This document shows positions 1-8,681 of a DNA stretch of 64,000 bases, piece by piece. This DNA comes from an uncultured Chlorobiaceae bacterium (GTDB lineage Bacteria; Bacteroidota; Chlorobiia; Chlorobiales; Chlorobiaceae). The notes beneath the pieces are model-generated. The model had not been told where the DNA came from and searched no databases. It was given only the letters and a program-made list of their open reading frames with translations. The translations under genes were made by a program, and so were the position numbers. The stretch covers positions 21,890 through 85,889 of the forward strand of contig CAISRC010000035.1 of NCBI GenBank assembly GCA_903887845.1, in the 5' to 3' direction. The stretch's first letter is position 1. Each line of letters starts with the position of its first letter.

Positions 1-858
1 GGCACGATTGTCAAACGCGATGGTAAACTGCAATCCCGCACCGGCAAACTGGCTCGGAGTAATTGCCCTGACTATGCCTGTGTTGAATATTTTTGACAGG
101 AGATTGATATCACAGGATGCTTTTTCAAGTGAGAAAAAGGCATTCCCTTCGGCATCAGGCTTGAGTAACGAAGCCTGCACAGGAGGGCCGGAAGCAAGAA
201 AGCTTATAATCGCTCCATTCGCACGCTGCTCTACATCAATACCTGTGATGACTGTGCCTCCACTCTGCGTGCTTTGTTCCGGGACGGTGCGTTGCTCTCC
301 ATTGTTGATCACGCCAATTTTTCCAACTGATTCCCCGGCATGTTTCGACTTCATGGACGCATTGATCCTGCCTGTTGCAGCGTTATACACAATATCCCGC
401 TCCAGCCAGAGAGTGAAGAGTCTGCATGCCTGAAGTACGGGCAGATAGACTTTTGATTGCTTCGAAACAGGCTTCGACTGCAACTGAATAATCCTTGCCG
501 GAAGCTCTGAATTTCTTGAAAGAACACGCACAAAGTTATTGTCGAGGGTAATGGTGCAGAGAGTGCCGGGCATCACAAGAGCCTCTTCAAGCACAAGAAC
601 ATCCTGATTTTTACGAAAATTCAGGCGCAAGGCCCTTGCCATGGACTCTATATCAACCATCACATTGTTCCCGTTTTTGAGAGCAAGCACTCTGACGGTA
701 TAACCGTAATCGTTTCTCATGGTAACAACAAGTGGTACGGTAGTCACGGCTTGTTGTACGGGAGTCTCAGCTGCAAAAGTTGAACATGAAAACATCAGTA
801 ACGTCAACAGCGTCAGACCAGCAAGAGAAAAACGAATACGAAGCAAAAAGTGGTACAT
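1..858 (-). CDS. Probable N-acetylmuramoyl-L-alanine amidase, N-terminal part (runs off left edge)
   Basis: A stop-free frame of 286 codons runs from an ATG at 858 to the left edge, so the C-terminus is missing. The N-terminus is a signal peptide (basic start, then LAGLTLLTLLMFSC, then AAETP). Residues about 30-140 resemble the copper-amine-oxidase-N stalk fold found in secreted wall enzymes, with the typical segment VYLPVLQACRLF followed by ATGRI. Residues about 165-280 look like an AMIN-type beta domain that targets proteins to peptidoglycan or the septum. The catalytic zinc domain would lie outside the window, so the amidase call is an inference from domain order. It is divergent from topA across a 244-bp gap. 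It could instead be another AMIN-domain envelope protein, such as a secretin. Confidence 0.6.
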   Translation of the reverse strand, partial: MYHFLLRIRFSLAGLTLLTLLMFSCSTFAAETPVQQAVTTVPLVVTMRNDYGYTVRVLALKNGNNVMVDIESMARALRLNFRKNQDVLVLEEALVMPGTLCTITLDNNFVRVLSRNSELPARIIQLQSKPVSKQSKVYLPVLQACRLFTLWLERDIVYNAATGRINASMKSKHAGESVGKIGVINNGEQRTVPEQSTQSGGTVITGIDVEQRANGAIISFLASGPPVQASLLKPDAEGNAFFSLEKASCDINLLSKIFNTGIVRAITPSQFAGAGLQFTIAFDNRA

Positions 859-966
859 GATTATTAATAGAATACATTATGTTTCCCTGAACACTAACTT
901 TTACGGCAATAATAACAATAAATAAAAATATTTTTTTAGCTCAGCCAATCGAAACAGGTTAAAGAA

Positions 967-1000
967 CCGTAAATAATCGGTTACAGACCGATTGTTACGG
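967..1000. promoter_or_regulatory. Inverted repeat in the divergent topA upstream region
   Basis: Arms CCGTAAATAATCGGT and ACCGATTGTTACGG are separated by five bases and pair almost perfectly. No T-run follows on either strand, so it is not a typical terminator. It lies about 100 bp before topA and about 110 bp before the divergent gene. It could be an operator or a 5'-UTR hairpin; the function is unknown. Confidence 0.4.
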
Positions 1001-1102
1001 GCATAGTATACGGCCTGAAATTGGTAAAATTTGTTTTTTGCTCTTCAACACCTATCTTTTTCAAAATTTTCTTGTTAACGCTCTTACTACCGGGACTGAT
1101 CA

Positions 1103-3523
1103 ATGGCTTCCAAACCGTCAACATTATCTGCCAGAAACAGGACCCTGATTGTCGTCGAATCGCCTTCAAAGGCAAAAACAATCAATAAATACCTTGGTGA
1201 CAAGTTTACGGTTTTCGCCTCGGTAGGCCATATCAAGGATCTTCCGAAAAAAGAGATCGGCCTTGATTTTGAAAATCACTATGTGCCCCGATATGAAATT
1301 ATTCCCGGTAAAGAGAAAGTTGTTCGCCAGTTAAAAAAGCTTGCCGCTGAAGCAAATGATATTCTGATTGCGACTGACCCTGATCGTGAAGGTGAGGCCA
1401 TCGCATGGCATATTTCCAACGAAATCGGGGAGACAAAGACTCCTGTCTCCAGAGTGCTGTTCAACGAAATCACCAAAAAGGCAATCATTGAGGCCATTCA
1501 GGCTCCACGTCAGATTGACAACAATCTTGTCCGTTCCCAGCAGACCCGCCAGGGTCTTGACAAAATAGTCGGCTACAAGATCAGTCCCTTTTTATGGAAT
1601 GTGGTGCTGCGTGGTCTGTCGGCAGGTCGGGTGCAATCTGTCGCCCTGCGGTTGATTTGTGAGCGCGAAGCCGAGATCGCCCGCTTCCTGATTCAGGAGT
1701 ACTGGACGATTTCTGCGGATTTTGTGACAAACGGGAAAGAATCCTTCAGGGCAAGGCTTGTCCGCTTCGAAGGTGATAAGCCGGAAATAACCACGCAGGC
1801 GCAGGCTGAATCGATTGCTGCTCTTGCCCGAAATGGCAACTATTCAGTCAAGGAGATTGCGCCCCGCGTGCAGCAGCGCAAGCCTCCTTTTCCCTTCACG
1901 ACCTCGCTGCTCCAGCAGGCGGCCTCAAACCAGCTTGGTTTTGGTTCACAGCGCACCATGCGCACTGCTCAGCAACTCTATGAGGGAATCGAGATTGGTG
2001 CGGAGGGTCCGACAGGCTTGATTACCTATATGAGAACCGATTCAACCCGCATAGGACCTGAAGCTGTCGGCGAAGCACGGAATTATATTGACCAGCAGTT
2101 CGGCAAAGAGTACATCGGTTTCGGCGGTGCTGCCAAGCAGGGCAAGAATGCCCAGGATGCTCATGAAGCGATACGACCAACCTCACTCCTGAAAAAGCCG
2201 GAGCAACTGAAACCCTTCCTTTCAACCGACCAGTTTAAACTGTATGAACTGATCTGGAAGCGTTTTCTTGCCGCCATGATGGCTCCAGCCAAAATTGAAC
2301 AGACCAGGGTGGATGTTGAGGATCGTACCGGCAATTTCCTCTTCAGGGCAACCGGCAGCCGGGTACTCTTTCCGGGGTTCATGCGTGTGTACGACGATCA
2401 GCGTGAACTTGATTATGAAGCACAGACCTCGACAAAGGAAGACGTGGAGAAGGAGCAGAATGTCAAATTGCCTGAGCGGTTGATGGCCAATGATGCTCTT
2501 GCGTTATCGGATCTCGACCAGAAACAGAGTTTTACCAGACCTCCTGCCCGATACAGTGAAGCGACCCTTGTCAAGGATCTTGACCATTTTGGCATTGGGC
2601 GGCCATCAACCTACGCCTCTATTTTTTCGACACTGCAGGATCGGCGCTATGTGGAGCTGGAGAAGAAAAAGATTGCGCCGACCGAGCTTGGCAAGGATGT
2701 TTCACTGATTCTTGTTGCCAATTTTCCCGATCTTTTTGATGTCGGCTTTACCGCATTTATGGAGGATGAACTCGACAAGGTGGCCAGCGGTGATGACGAG
2801 TACGAAAAGGTGCTCGACAGCTTCTATAAACCCCTTGAGGCTGTTCTCAGCCTGCGCAAAAACGATCCTTTGATTCCGCAGAACAGCGAAGCGCAACTGT
2901 GTGAAAAATGTGGCGTTGGCTACATGACGGTGAAATGGACCGCCAGCGGAAAATTTTTGGGCTGTTCGTGTTATCCGAAGTGCAAAAACATCAAGGCAAT
3001 CAGCACCAACAAGGAGAAGCCTGTTGATACGGCGATTCTCTGTCCCTCATGCAAGGTGGGTCACATGCTGTTACGGAAGGGAAGACTTGGTCCTTTTCTT
3101 GCCTGCTCCAACTATCCAAAGTGCAATACGCTGCTGAATCTCAACAAGCAGCGCCACATTGAACCGATGAAAACGCCACCGGTTCTGACGAATATTCTCT
3201 GTCCGAAGTGCGGCTCACCGCTCTACCTTCGCAGTGGCAAACGAGGGCTGTGGCTGGGTTGTTCCAAGTTCCCGAAGTGCAGGGGACGGCTCGCATGGAG
3301 TACACTTGATGAAAGTATCCAAAAACATTGGGAAGCTATCATGGCCGATCACCAGAAAGCTCACCCTTTGGTCATGCTCACCATGCTCGACGGACAACCG
3401 GTACCCATGACCGTTGCCGTTGACGATATTATCCTGAAAGCCGAAGAGAGCGGTTTGATTTGCAATGCGGTTGAAGAAAGCTCCGAAGTCATGTCACAAG
3501 AAGAGCAAGGCGATAAACAATGA
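1103..3523 (+). CDS. topA: DNA topoisomerase I (type IA)
   Basis: This enzyme relaxes negative supercoils by passing a strand through a transient 5'-phosphotyrosyl break. The 806-aa protein opens with a TOPRIM domain (TLIVVESPSKAKTINKYLG and the acidic DPDREGEAIAWH motif). The toroidal domains follow, with the catalytic tyrosine in GLITYMRTDSTRI at about residue 310. The C-terminus carries three Cys4 zinc-ribbon repeats, starting LCEKCGVGY, LCPSCKVGH and LCPKCGSPL, each closing with a CxxxPKC element. Length and order match bacterial TopA. The ATG at 1103 gives the canonical N-terminus. The last 35 bp overlap the convergent 3' end of feoB, so the two transcripts are antisense at their ends. 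The identification is secure. Confidence 0.98.
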   Translation: MASKPSTLSARNRTLIVVESPSKAKTINKYLGDKFTVFASVGHIKDLPKKEIGLDFENHYVPRYEIIPGKEKVVRQLKKLAAEANDILIATDPDREGEAIAWHISNEIGETKTPVSRVLFNEITKKAIIEAIQAPRQIDNNLVRSQQTRQGLDKIVGYKISPFLWNVVLRGLSAGRVQSVALRLICEREAEIARFLIQEYWTISADFVTNGKESFRARLVRFEGDKPEITTQAQAESIAALARNGNYSVKEIAPRVQQRKPPFPFTTSLLQQAASNQLGFGSQRTMRTAQQLYEGIEIGAEGPTGLITYMRTDSTRIGPEAVGEARNYIDQQFGKEYIGFGGAAKQGKNAQDAHEAIRPTSLLKKPEQLKPFLSTDQFKLYELIWKRFLAAMMAPAKIEQTRVDVEDRTGNFLFRATGSRVLFPGFMRVYDDQRELDYEAQTSTKEDVEKEQNVKLPERLMANDALALSDLDQKQSFTRPPARYSEATLVKDLDHFGIGRPSTYASIFSTLQDRRYVELEKKKIAPTELGKDVSLILVANFPDLFDVGFTAFMEDELDKVASGDDEYEKVLDSFYKPLEAVLSLRKNDPLIPQNSEAQLCEKCGVGYMTVKWTASGKFLGCSCYPKCKNIKAISTNKEKPVDTAILCPSCKVGHMLLRKGRLGPFLACSNYPKCNTLLNLNKQRHIEPMKTPPVLTNILCPKCGSPLYLRSGKRGLWLGCSKFPKCRGRLAWSTLDESIQKHWEAIMADHQKAHPLVMLTMLDGQPVPMTVAVDDIILKAEESGLICNAVEESSEVMSQEEQGDKQ

Positions 3524-5627
3524 ATGAAAGGATCCACGCCACAGAAAGAGAATAGGCCGAATAAAGAAGCACAGGCCGCCAGCGCCCGACCTCTTTTTTC
3601 ATGACACCTATTGCCGCAACACAGGGGATATAGAGCAACACAAAGACCATAAGACTTAATGCAGTTGCCCTGCTGAATGAAGGGTCGTGGCGGAGAATTG
3701 ATTTCAGCTCAACCGGACCTCCTTCGCTCTGCCCGATGGAGTAAATGGTACCCAGCGTAGAGACGACGACCTCCTTGGCCGCCAAACCGGTCACAAGGGC
3801 AATGCCAATTCTCCAGTCAAAGCCGAGAGGCCTGATCAGGGGCTCAAGCACTTTTCCAGCCCTTCCAGCCAGAGAATACTCAAGCTGCTCCGACTTGATG
3901 CGCAGGTCAAGTTCTCTTTTTAGTTTTATTTTTTCGGCAGCCGCCATGCTGCTCCCGGCAATACGCACGCTTTCTGTTGAACGCGTTGTCTTCAGTGCTC
4001 CATTACGCGGATAGTTGCTTACTGCCCAGATAATAATGACTGCACTTAAAATCAGCGTCCCTGCTTTTTTCAGGTACATCAACGCTTTTACCTTTGCCTG
4101 AAAAAATACGGAGGTGAACGTCGGCCAGCGGTATGGCGGCAATTCCATTACAAATGGCTCGGAATCGCTCTTCATCACCGTTTTTTTCAGGATCAAAGCC
4201 GTCCAGAGACCAACAATAATACCAAGCAGATAGATACCGAACATGACATTGGCGGCAACATCAGGCGCAAAAAAGGCGGCCGTCAGCAACACATAAACCG
4301 GAAGTTTAGCCCCGCAACTCATGAAGGGGATAATCATGATGGTGACCAGCCTGTCTGTACGACTTTTAAGCGTCCTGGTCGCCATGATCGCAGGAATGGA
4401 GCAACCAAACCCGGTAATCATGGGAATAAAGGATTTGCCATGCAGACCGAAACGGTGCATGACCCGGTCAATCACAAAGGCGGCGCGCGCCATATAGCCG
4501 GATGCCTCAAGAAAAGAGAGTCCGATAAAGAGCAGTACAATATTGGGCAGAAAAACCAGAACGCCTCCAACACCGGCAATAATACCGTCAATAACAATCG
4601 AACGGAGCGTCTCATTGGGAAGAAGAGGCGCGATGGCTGATGCAATGATGCCGAAAAGAAACTGCAGACCACCCATAAGAGGCGAACCAAGGGTGAAGGT
4701 CAACTGAAATATCGCCCAGACCACCAGTAAAAAGATCGGCAGACCAAGCACCCTGTTGAGCACCACCATGTCAATATAATCGCTTGCCGTGGCCTTTACT
4801 CCTCCCGGCTGCCGGACACACTCCTGTATGGCTCCGCGAATGAAGGCGTGTCGATCTTCGGTAATGAGCATCTCCGGCTCAGAATCATGCAGCCGTTCAG
4901 CTTCCCTGAGCGCATCCTGAAGGGCCAGCTCAACCTTGACCCATACCGGATAGCGCTGAACCTCGTGATAGACTTCCCGATCACTCTCAAGAAGCTTTAT
5001 GGCAAGCCATCGAGCATTGTACCCGCCAAGTTCAGCCTGATGAGTGAGCATTGCGGTAATTTTTTCAACCGAAGCTTCAACTTCAGGGCGAAAAAAAAGC
5101 TTGTTCTTTCGTATTTCAATTTCTTTGCGGGAAACCCTGATAATATGATCAAGCAGCGAATCAAGCCCTGTATTTTTTTTAGCGGATGTTGGAATGATAT
5201 GGCAGCCAAGGAGCTTCTGCAACTGCTTTATCTCAATGGTAATTCCCTTTTCCTCTACTTCATCAATCATGTTGAGAGCAACAAGAAAATCAACTTCGAG
5301 CTCCATGAGCTGCGTTGTCAGAAGAAGATTGCGCTCAAGGTTAGGACCCTCAAGAACGTTGACCACAACGTCAGGGGGCTCTTTGATGAGATACTCCCTT
5401 GTAACAATCTCCTCTGGAGAGTAGGGCGTAAGAGAGTAGATTCCGGGAAGATCAACGACCATGATGCGGTACCCCTTGTAATCAAGATACCCTTCATGTT
5501 TTTCGACCGTGACGCCGGAGAAATTTCCGACTTTTTGATGAGCACCGGTCAGTGCATTGAACAGCGACGTTTTTCCACAGTTTGGATTGCCTGCAAGAGC
5601 AATACGAATCTCTTTACCATCACTCAT
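3489..5627 (-). CDS. feoB: Ferrous iron transport protein B
   Basis: This is the inner-membrane Fe2+ transporter with a cytosolic GTPase. The G1 loop GNPNCGKTSLFN, the G3 motif DLPGIYSLTPYS and the G4 motif NMID lie within the first 130 residues. After the helical guanine-dissociation-inhibitor region come two Gate/nucleoside-recognition membrane segments (GFGCSIPAIMATRTL and the later GLAAKEVVVSTLG), with about ten membrane helices overall. The frame extends up to an ATG at 5648, which overlaps the feoA stop by 4 bp. The ATG at 5627 (MSDGKEIRI) has a better Shine-Dalgarno (GGAG, 8 bases upstream) and matches the family start, so it is preferred. It forms an operon with feoA and converges on topA. 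Expression is probably iron-regulated through the upstream promoter. Confidence 0.95.
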   Translation of the reverse strand: MSDGKEIRIALAGNPNCGKTSLFNALTGAHQKVGNFSGVTVEKHEGYLDYKGYRIMVVDLPGIYSLTPYSPEEIVTREYLIKEPPDVVVNVLEGPNLERNLLLTTQLMELEVDFLVALNMIDEVEEKGITIEIKQLQKLLGCHIIPTSAKKNTGLDSLLDHIIRVSRKEIEIRKNKLFFRPEVEASVEKITAMLTHQAELGGYNARWLAIKLLESDREVYHEVQRYPVWVKVELALQDALREAERLHDSEPEMLITEDRHAFIRGAIQECVRQPGGVKATASDYIDMVVLNRVLGLPIFLLVVWAIFQLTFTLGSPLMGGLQFLFGIIASAIAPLLPNETLRSIVIDGIIAGVGGVLVFLPNIVLLFIGLSFLEASGYMARAAFVIDRVMHRFGLHGKSFIPMITGFGCSIPAIMATRTLKSRTDRLVTIMIIPFMSCGAKLPVYVLLTAAFFAPDVAANVMFGIYLLGIIVGLWTALILKKTVMKSDSEPFVMELPPYRWPTFTSVFFQAKVKALMYLKKAGTLILSAVIIIWAVSNYPRNGALKTTRSTESVRIAGSSMAAAEKIKLKRELDLRIKSEQLEYSLAGRAGKVLEPLIRPLGFDWRIGIALVTGLAAKEVVVSTLGTIYSIGQSEGGPVELKSILRHDPSFSRATALSLMVFVLLYIPCVAAIGVMKKEVGRWRPVLLYSAYSLSVAWILSFIVYRLALLVT

Positions 5628-5644
5628 CTCGTTTTCTCCACACT

Positions 5645-5875
5645 TCATCCGGACTGTTTTTCCACCAAAATCCCTTCGGCCTCATTTTTTCTCATGGCGA
5701 GGTAAAGACCCTTAAAAGAAATTTCCATCGGATCACCAAGCGGCGCAACCCTTACCACCCTGAATCGAGTGCCTTTTATCAGGCCCATATCCATAATCCT
5801 TCTGCGCGTTGCGCTCTCAGCTTTTACCGCCGTCACTTCAGCCTTGTCGCCAACTTTCAATTCCGATAATCGCAT
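5645..5875 (-). CDS. feoA: Ferrous iron transport protein A
   Basis: A small cytosolic SH3-like protein of 76 aa that works with FeoB. It has the typical start MRLSELKVGDKAEV and the central segment ATRRRIMDMGLIKGTRF. The reading frame begins three bases earlier with TTG, but the ATG at 5875 has AAGGAG at a good distance upstream. Its stop lies about 17 bp beyond the preferred feoB ATG, so the two are translationally coupled. This is the first gene of the feoAB operon. Confidence 0.95.
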   Translation of the reverse strand: MRLSELKVGDKAEVTAVKAESATRRRIMDMGLIKGTRFRVVRVAPLGDPMEISFKGLYLAMRKNEAEGILVEKQSG

Positions 5876-5917
5876 CAACTCATCTCCTTAAAAACAAAAA
5901 ATAAAAAAACAGGACTA

Positions 5918-5946
5918 ATTATAACCTATATAACGATTATCGACAA
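5918..5946 (-). promoter_or_regulatory. feoAB promoter with Fur-like palindrome
   Basis: On the minus strand a TTGTCG -35 (5941-5946) is followed by exactly 17 bases and a perfect TATAAT -10 (5918-5923), about 43 bp before the feoA ATG. The spacer contains the palindrome ATAATCGTTAT (5930-5940), preceded by CG, giving GATAATCGTTAT-like content similar to half of a Fur box. The promoter is directly visible; Fur binding is inferred from this sequence and the iron-uptake context. Confidence 0.65.
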
Positions 5947-6012
5947 GAAATAATTGCATCGGCACTGATTGATGTTTGCAAGGGAAGGATTCACGCAAAA
6001 CCGCAACAGATA

Positions 6013-6375
6013 CTAAGCGGGAAAAGGAGGCCAACCCATCTGTTTGCCACCAATCAAATGGCCATGGATATGAAAAACACTCTGCATGGCATCTGGTCCG
6101 GTATTAAAGACGAACCGATAGCCCGACTCCCTGATACCGAGGATTCCTGGGACTGAGCTGGCGGCAAGCAGAATCTGCCCTGCTATCCCTTCATCTTCCG
6201 GGCTGAGATCGCTGAGGGAGGCAATGTGCCTGAGCGGAATAATAAGAACATGCTGAGGGGAGACAGGGGAAATATCCCTGAAGGCGAGCACGTGATCGTT
6301 GCGATAGACAATTTTTGCAGGAATCTCTCCGCGCACTATCCTGCAAAACAAACAATCTGGTTCCTGATGTGCCAT
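6013..6375 (-). CDS. HIT family nucleotide-binding hydrolase
   Basis: A 120-aa histidine-triad protein of the HINT/PKCI type. The N-terminus has the zinc-type pair in CLFCRIVRGEIPAKIVY. The catalytic triad is seen as HIHGHLIGG near residue 100, preceded by the usual NTGPDAMQSVFH. Family members hydrolyse nucleoside phosphoramidates or adenylated substrates in the cytosol; the physiological substrate is not predictable. It is 70 bp downstream of the CorC-like gene on the same strand and may share its transcript. Confidence 0.93.
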   Translation of the reverse strand: MAHQEPDCLFCRIVRGEIPAKIVYRNDHVLAFRDISPVSPQHVLIIPLRHIASLSDLSPEDEGIAGQILLAASSVPGILGIRESGYRFVFNTGPDAMQSVFHIHGHLIGGKQMGWPPFPA

Positions 6376-6445
6376 AACTGGTTAACCTTTTTAATGTTAA
6401 CAATACCCGGGGCTTGCGCCCCGCGCTACCAACATGCCGCCAACC

Positions 6446-7777
6446 TCACTCTGCATGTGTTGTATTTGCCGGGGTTTCTGCCTCCTGCTTTTGCGCCTCA
6501 GTAAGCCTGGATGCAAGTACTTTATCGATTCTCTGACCGTCAAGGTCTACAATTTCAAGGGTCCAGTTTTCCCAGATCATAACATCACCAGTCTGCGGCA
6601 TACGACCGAGGAGCCACATCATAAGGCCGCTGAGGGTATGATAGAGACCCTTGTCTTCCTCTGGAACAGCTTTTAACTCCAGCGTATCTTTAAGCTCGGG
6701 AACAGGAATAAGCCCGTCGAGCAGCCAGGAGCCGTCCTGACGCTGCACTGCCCATGAATCATCAAGATTGCGGGGAACAAATTCTCCGGTGACGGCCTCA
6801 AGCATGTCCTGGAGGGTAACCAGTCCCTGAATTTCACCGTACTCGTCCACAACAAAGACCATCTGGGTACCCGAGGTCCTGAAATGATCAAGCAGCTCCA
6901 TCCCGGTAAGGGTTTCCGGCACATAGACACATGGCTGCAACTGCGAGGTAAATTCCGTCAACCTGCCTTTCAGGGTTTTCGATAAAAGCTGTTTGGCATT
7001 GACAACGCCAAGCAGGGATTGAAGACCGCCATTGCAAACCGGAAAACGGGAGTGTTCCGACTCTGTCACCCGAAGGATATTCTCTTCAAGCGGACGGGAA
7101 ACATCAAGAAAAACAATGTCCGCTCTCGGAACCATTAACGTACCGAGCTGACGGTCATCAAGTCGAAAGACATTGCGCACCATTTCATGCTCATGCTGCT
7201 CAATGACACCAGCCTCCGACCCCTCTTCAAGCATTGCATGAATCTCCTCCTCGGTAACGCTCGGCATAGCCTGAGGATAGGTACCCATAAGACGAAGAAT
7301 GGTGTGTGTCGATGCCGAAAGCAGCCTGGCAAAAGGATGAGTGATCGTCGAAATGGTAAACATGGGACGTGACACCAGACAGGCAATTCTCTCAGGATTC
7401 AACTGACCAAGACGTTTTGGAACAAGTTCACCAATCACTATCGTGACATAGGTAATCGAGAGGACAACAACTACTGTTGCAAGAATATGGCTTGGTTCAG
7501 CATCCATACCGAATGTCTGCAGCCTGAGCGCCAAGGGACCGGCAAGAGCGCCCTCGCCTACGATACCGTTAAGAATGCCGATAGAGGTAATGCCAATCTG
7601 GATAGTCGAAAGAAAGCTGGTCAGATCATGGCCGAGCTTGACAGCAACTGCTGCCGATTTATCTCCATCCTCTGCCAGTTTTGACAAACGCGACCGCTTT
7701 GCCGTTACCAGCGCAATTTCCGACATGGCAAAAAGACCGTTTATAATAATCAGAACAAAAAGAAAGAGTATTTCCAT
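6446..7777 (-). CDS. CNNM/CorC-type membrane protein with CBS domains (hemolysin-C-like family)
   Basis: A 443-aa inner-membrane protein with the standard three-part order. A DUF21/CNNM membrane domain occupies residues 1 to about 190 (MEILFLFVLIIINGLFAMSE start, then further hydrophobic helices). A CBS pair follows at about 200-325 (MVPRADIVFLDV and the later VFVVDEYGEIQGLVTLQDM). A C-terminal CorC_HlyC domain lies at about 340-425 (ending in the DLDGQRIDKVL core). Family members are implicated in magnesium/divalent cation efflux or homeostasis. The old name hemolysin is not evidence of toxicity. The start is an ATG at 7777 and the length is typical. Confidence 0.93.
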   Translation of the reverse strand: MEILFLFVLIIINGLFAMSEIALVTAKRSRLSKLAEDGDKSAAVAVKLGHDLTSFLSTIQIGITSIGILNGIVGEGALAGPLALRLQTFGMDAEPSHILATVVVVLSITYVTIVIGELVPKRLGQLNPERIACLVSRPMFTISTITHPFARLLSASTHTILRLMGTYPQAMPSVTEEEIHAMLEEGSEAGVIEQHEHEMVRNVFRLDDRQLGTLMVPRADIVFLDVSRPLEENILRVTESEHSRFPVCNGGLQSLLGVVNAKQLLSKTLKGRLTEFTSQLQPCVYVPETLTGMELLDHFRTSGTQMVFVVDEYGEIQGLVTLQDMLEAVTGEFVPRNLDDSWAVQRQDGSWLLDGLIPVPELKDTLELKAVPEEDKGLYHTLSGLMMWLLGRMPQTGDVMIWENWTLEIVDLDGQRIDKVLASRLTEAQKQEAETPANTTHAE

Positions 7778-8026
7778 AAACTTAAGGTTGAACCTTGCGG
7801 GGAATACAAGGGAAAGAATTCTACAGCCAGCTTTTTATCCTGCCAGACTGCCCCCCGCTGCGGCTCTGTTTCTCACACTATTTTCATGACCAATATGCTA
7901 TCAACTACACTTTTATTCATTAATTTCCAAACCGGCAGTATTCAACAAGCTTACATAAGCTGTAACTGTCAACAGAAAAATAGGGTAAAAGATTCACACC
8001 AACTCCGGATCCCGTAATACAAAATT
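7778..8026. other. Non-coding gap between CorC-like and TPR genes
   Basis: About 250 bp, AT-rich, with no convincing ORF, hairpin or recognisable promoter. It must hold the promoter of the CorC-like gene on the minus strand, but no -10/-35 pair stands out. Confidence 0.6.
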
Positions 8027-8563
8027 TTACCAACCAGAAACCCCGTTATTGCTCAGCCATTGTTGAGCCCCCACATGACCACGTCTGGCGGCCGCCGATA
8101 AATCAGTAATAACTCCCTGCTTATCTCCCTGATCGAGCTTTTCAGCCGCCCGATTGATATATGCCGGAACAAATGAAGGATCAAGCTCAATGACTCTGGT
8201 AAAATCCGCTATAGCCCCCGGTTTATCGCCCATTTCTGATTTTGCTGTGCCCCGGTTGTTCAATGCTTCAACAGATTTCGGATCAAGTTCGATCGCCCTG
8301 GAGTAATCAGCAATGGCTCCCGTTTTATCTCCCATGCGGAATTTTGCAGCCGCACGGCTGCTGTAAGCATCTGCAAAGGAAGGGTCAAGCTCAATTGCTT
8401 TGTTGTCGTCCGTTATGGCTCCCTGATAATCACCATTTTCGAACTTCCCTTCTGCACTGGAAAAAAAGCTTTTAGCGTTATCTGCATTGCCTGCTTTCGC
8501 CACATTCCCTTCGAAGAGCAACGCGATAACCGGAATAAATAGAAAACAGAGATTGTTTTTCAT
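8027..8563 (-). CDS. Secreted TPR-repeat protein
   Basis: A 178-aa protein with a signal peptide (KNNLCFLFIPVIALLFEGNVAKAG) followed by three or four tetratricopeptide repeats. The repeats share the frame GDYQGAITDDNKAIELDPSF, with near-copies starting MGDKTGAIADYSRAIELDP and MGDKPGAIADFTRVIELDP. The close similarity of these units suggests recent internal duplication. TPRs form a protein-binding superhelix; the partner is unknown. It lies downstream of the TonB-dependent receptor gene on the same strand, about 118 bp away with a hairpin in between, so it is probably transcribed separately. Confidence 0.88.
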   Translation of the reverse strand: MKNNLCFLFIPVIALLFEGNVAKAGNADNAKSFFSSAEGKFENGDYQGAITDDNKAIELDPSFADAYSSRAAAKFRMGDKTGAIADYSRAIELDPKSVEALNNRGTAKSEMGDKPGAIADFTRVIELDPSFVPAYINRAAEKLDQGDKQGVITDLSAAARRGHVGAQQWLSNNGVSGW

Positions 8564-8634
8564 TGGTCAGCTCGATTGTCATGATTAAAAAAGTTTCTGT
8601 TTGCCGTATCCATTTGCCTGCCTTCATTTTAGTA

Positions 8635-8661
8635 ACGGATCAAGATTCAAACCTGATCCGT
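8635..8661 (-). terminator. Hairpin downstream of the TonB-dependent receptor gene
   Basis: Arms ACGGATCA and TGATCCGT (8 bp) with an 11-base loop sit 20 bp after the receptor stop codon. No strong U-tract follows, so it is a weak intrinsic terminator or an mRNA 3'-end stabiliser. Confidence 0.45.
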
Positions 8662-8681
8662 CACCAGGATGATTCAACAGG

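Noticed and set aside
4848..5705. 285-codon plus-strand ORF opposite feoB
   Set aside because: FeoB GTPase motifs are encoded on the minus strand here; the plus-strand product has no recognisable feature.
6408..6423. Short GC hairpin CGGGGC/GCCCCG after the CorC-like gene
   Set aside because: The stem is six bases with a four-base loop and no U-tract; too weak to call a terminator.
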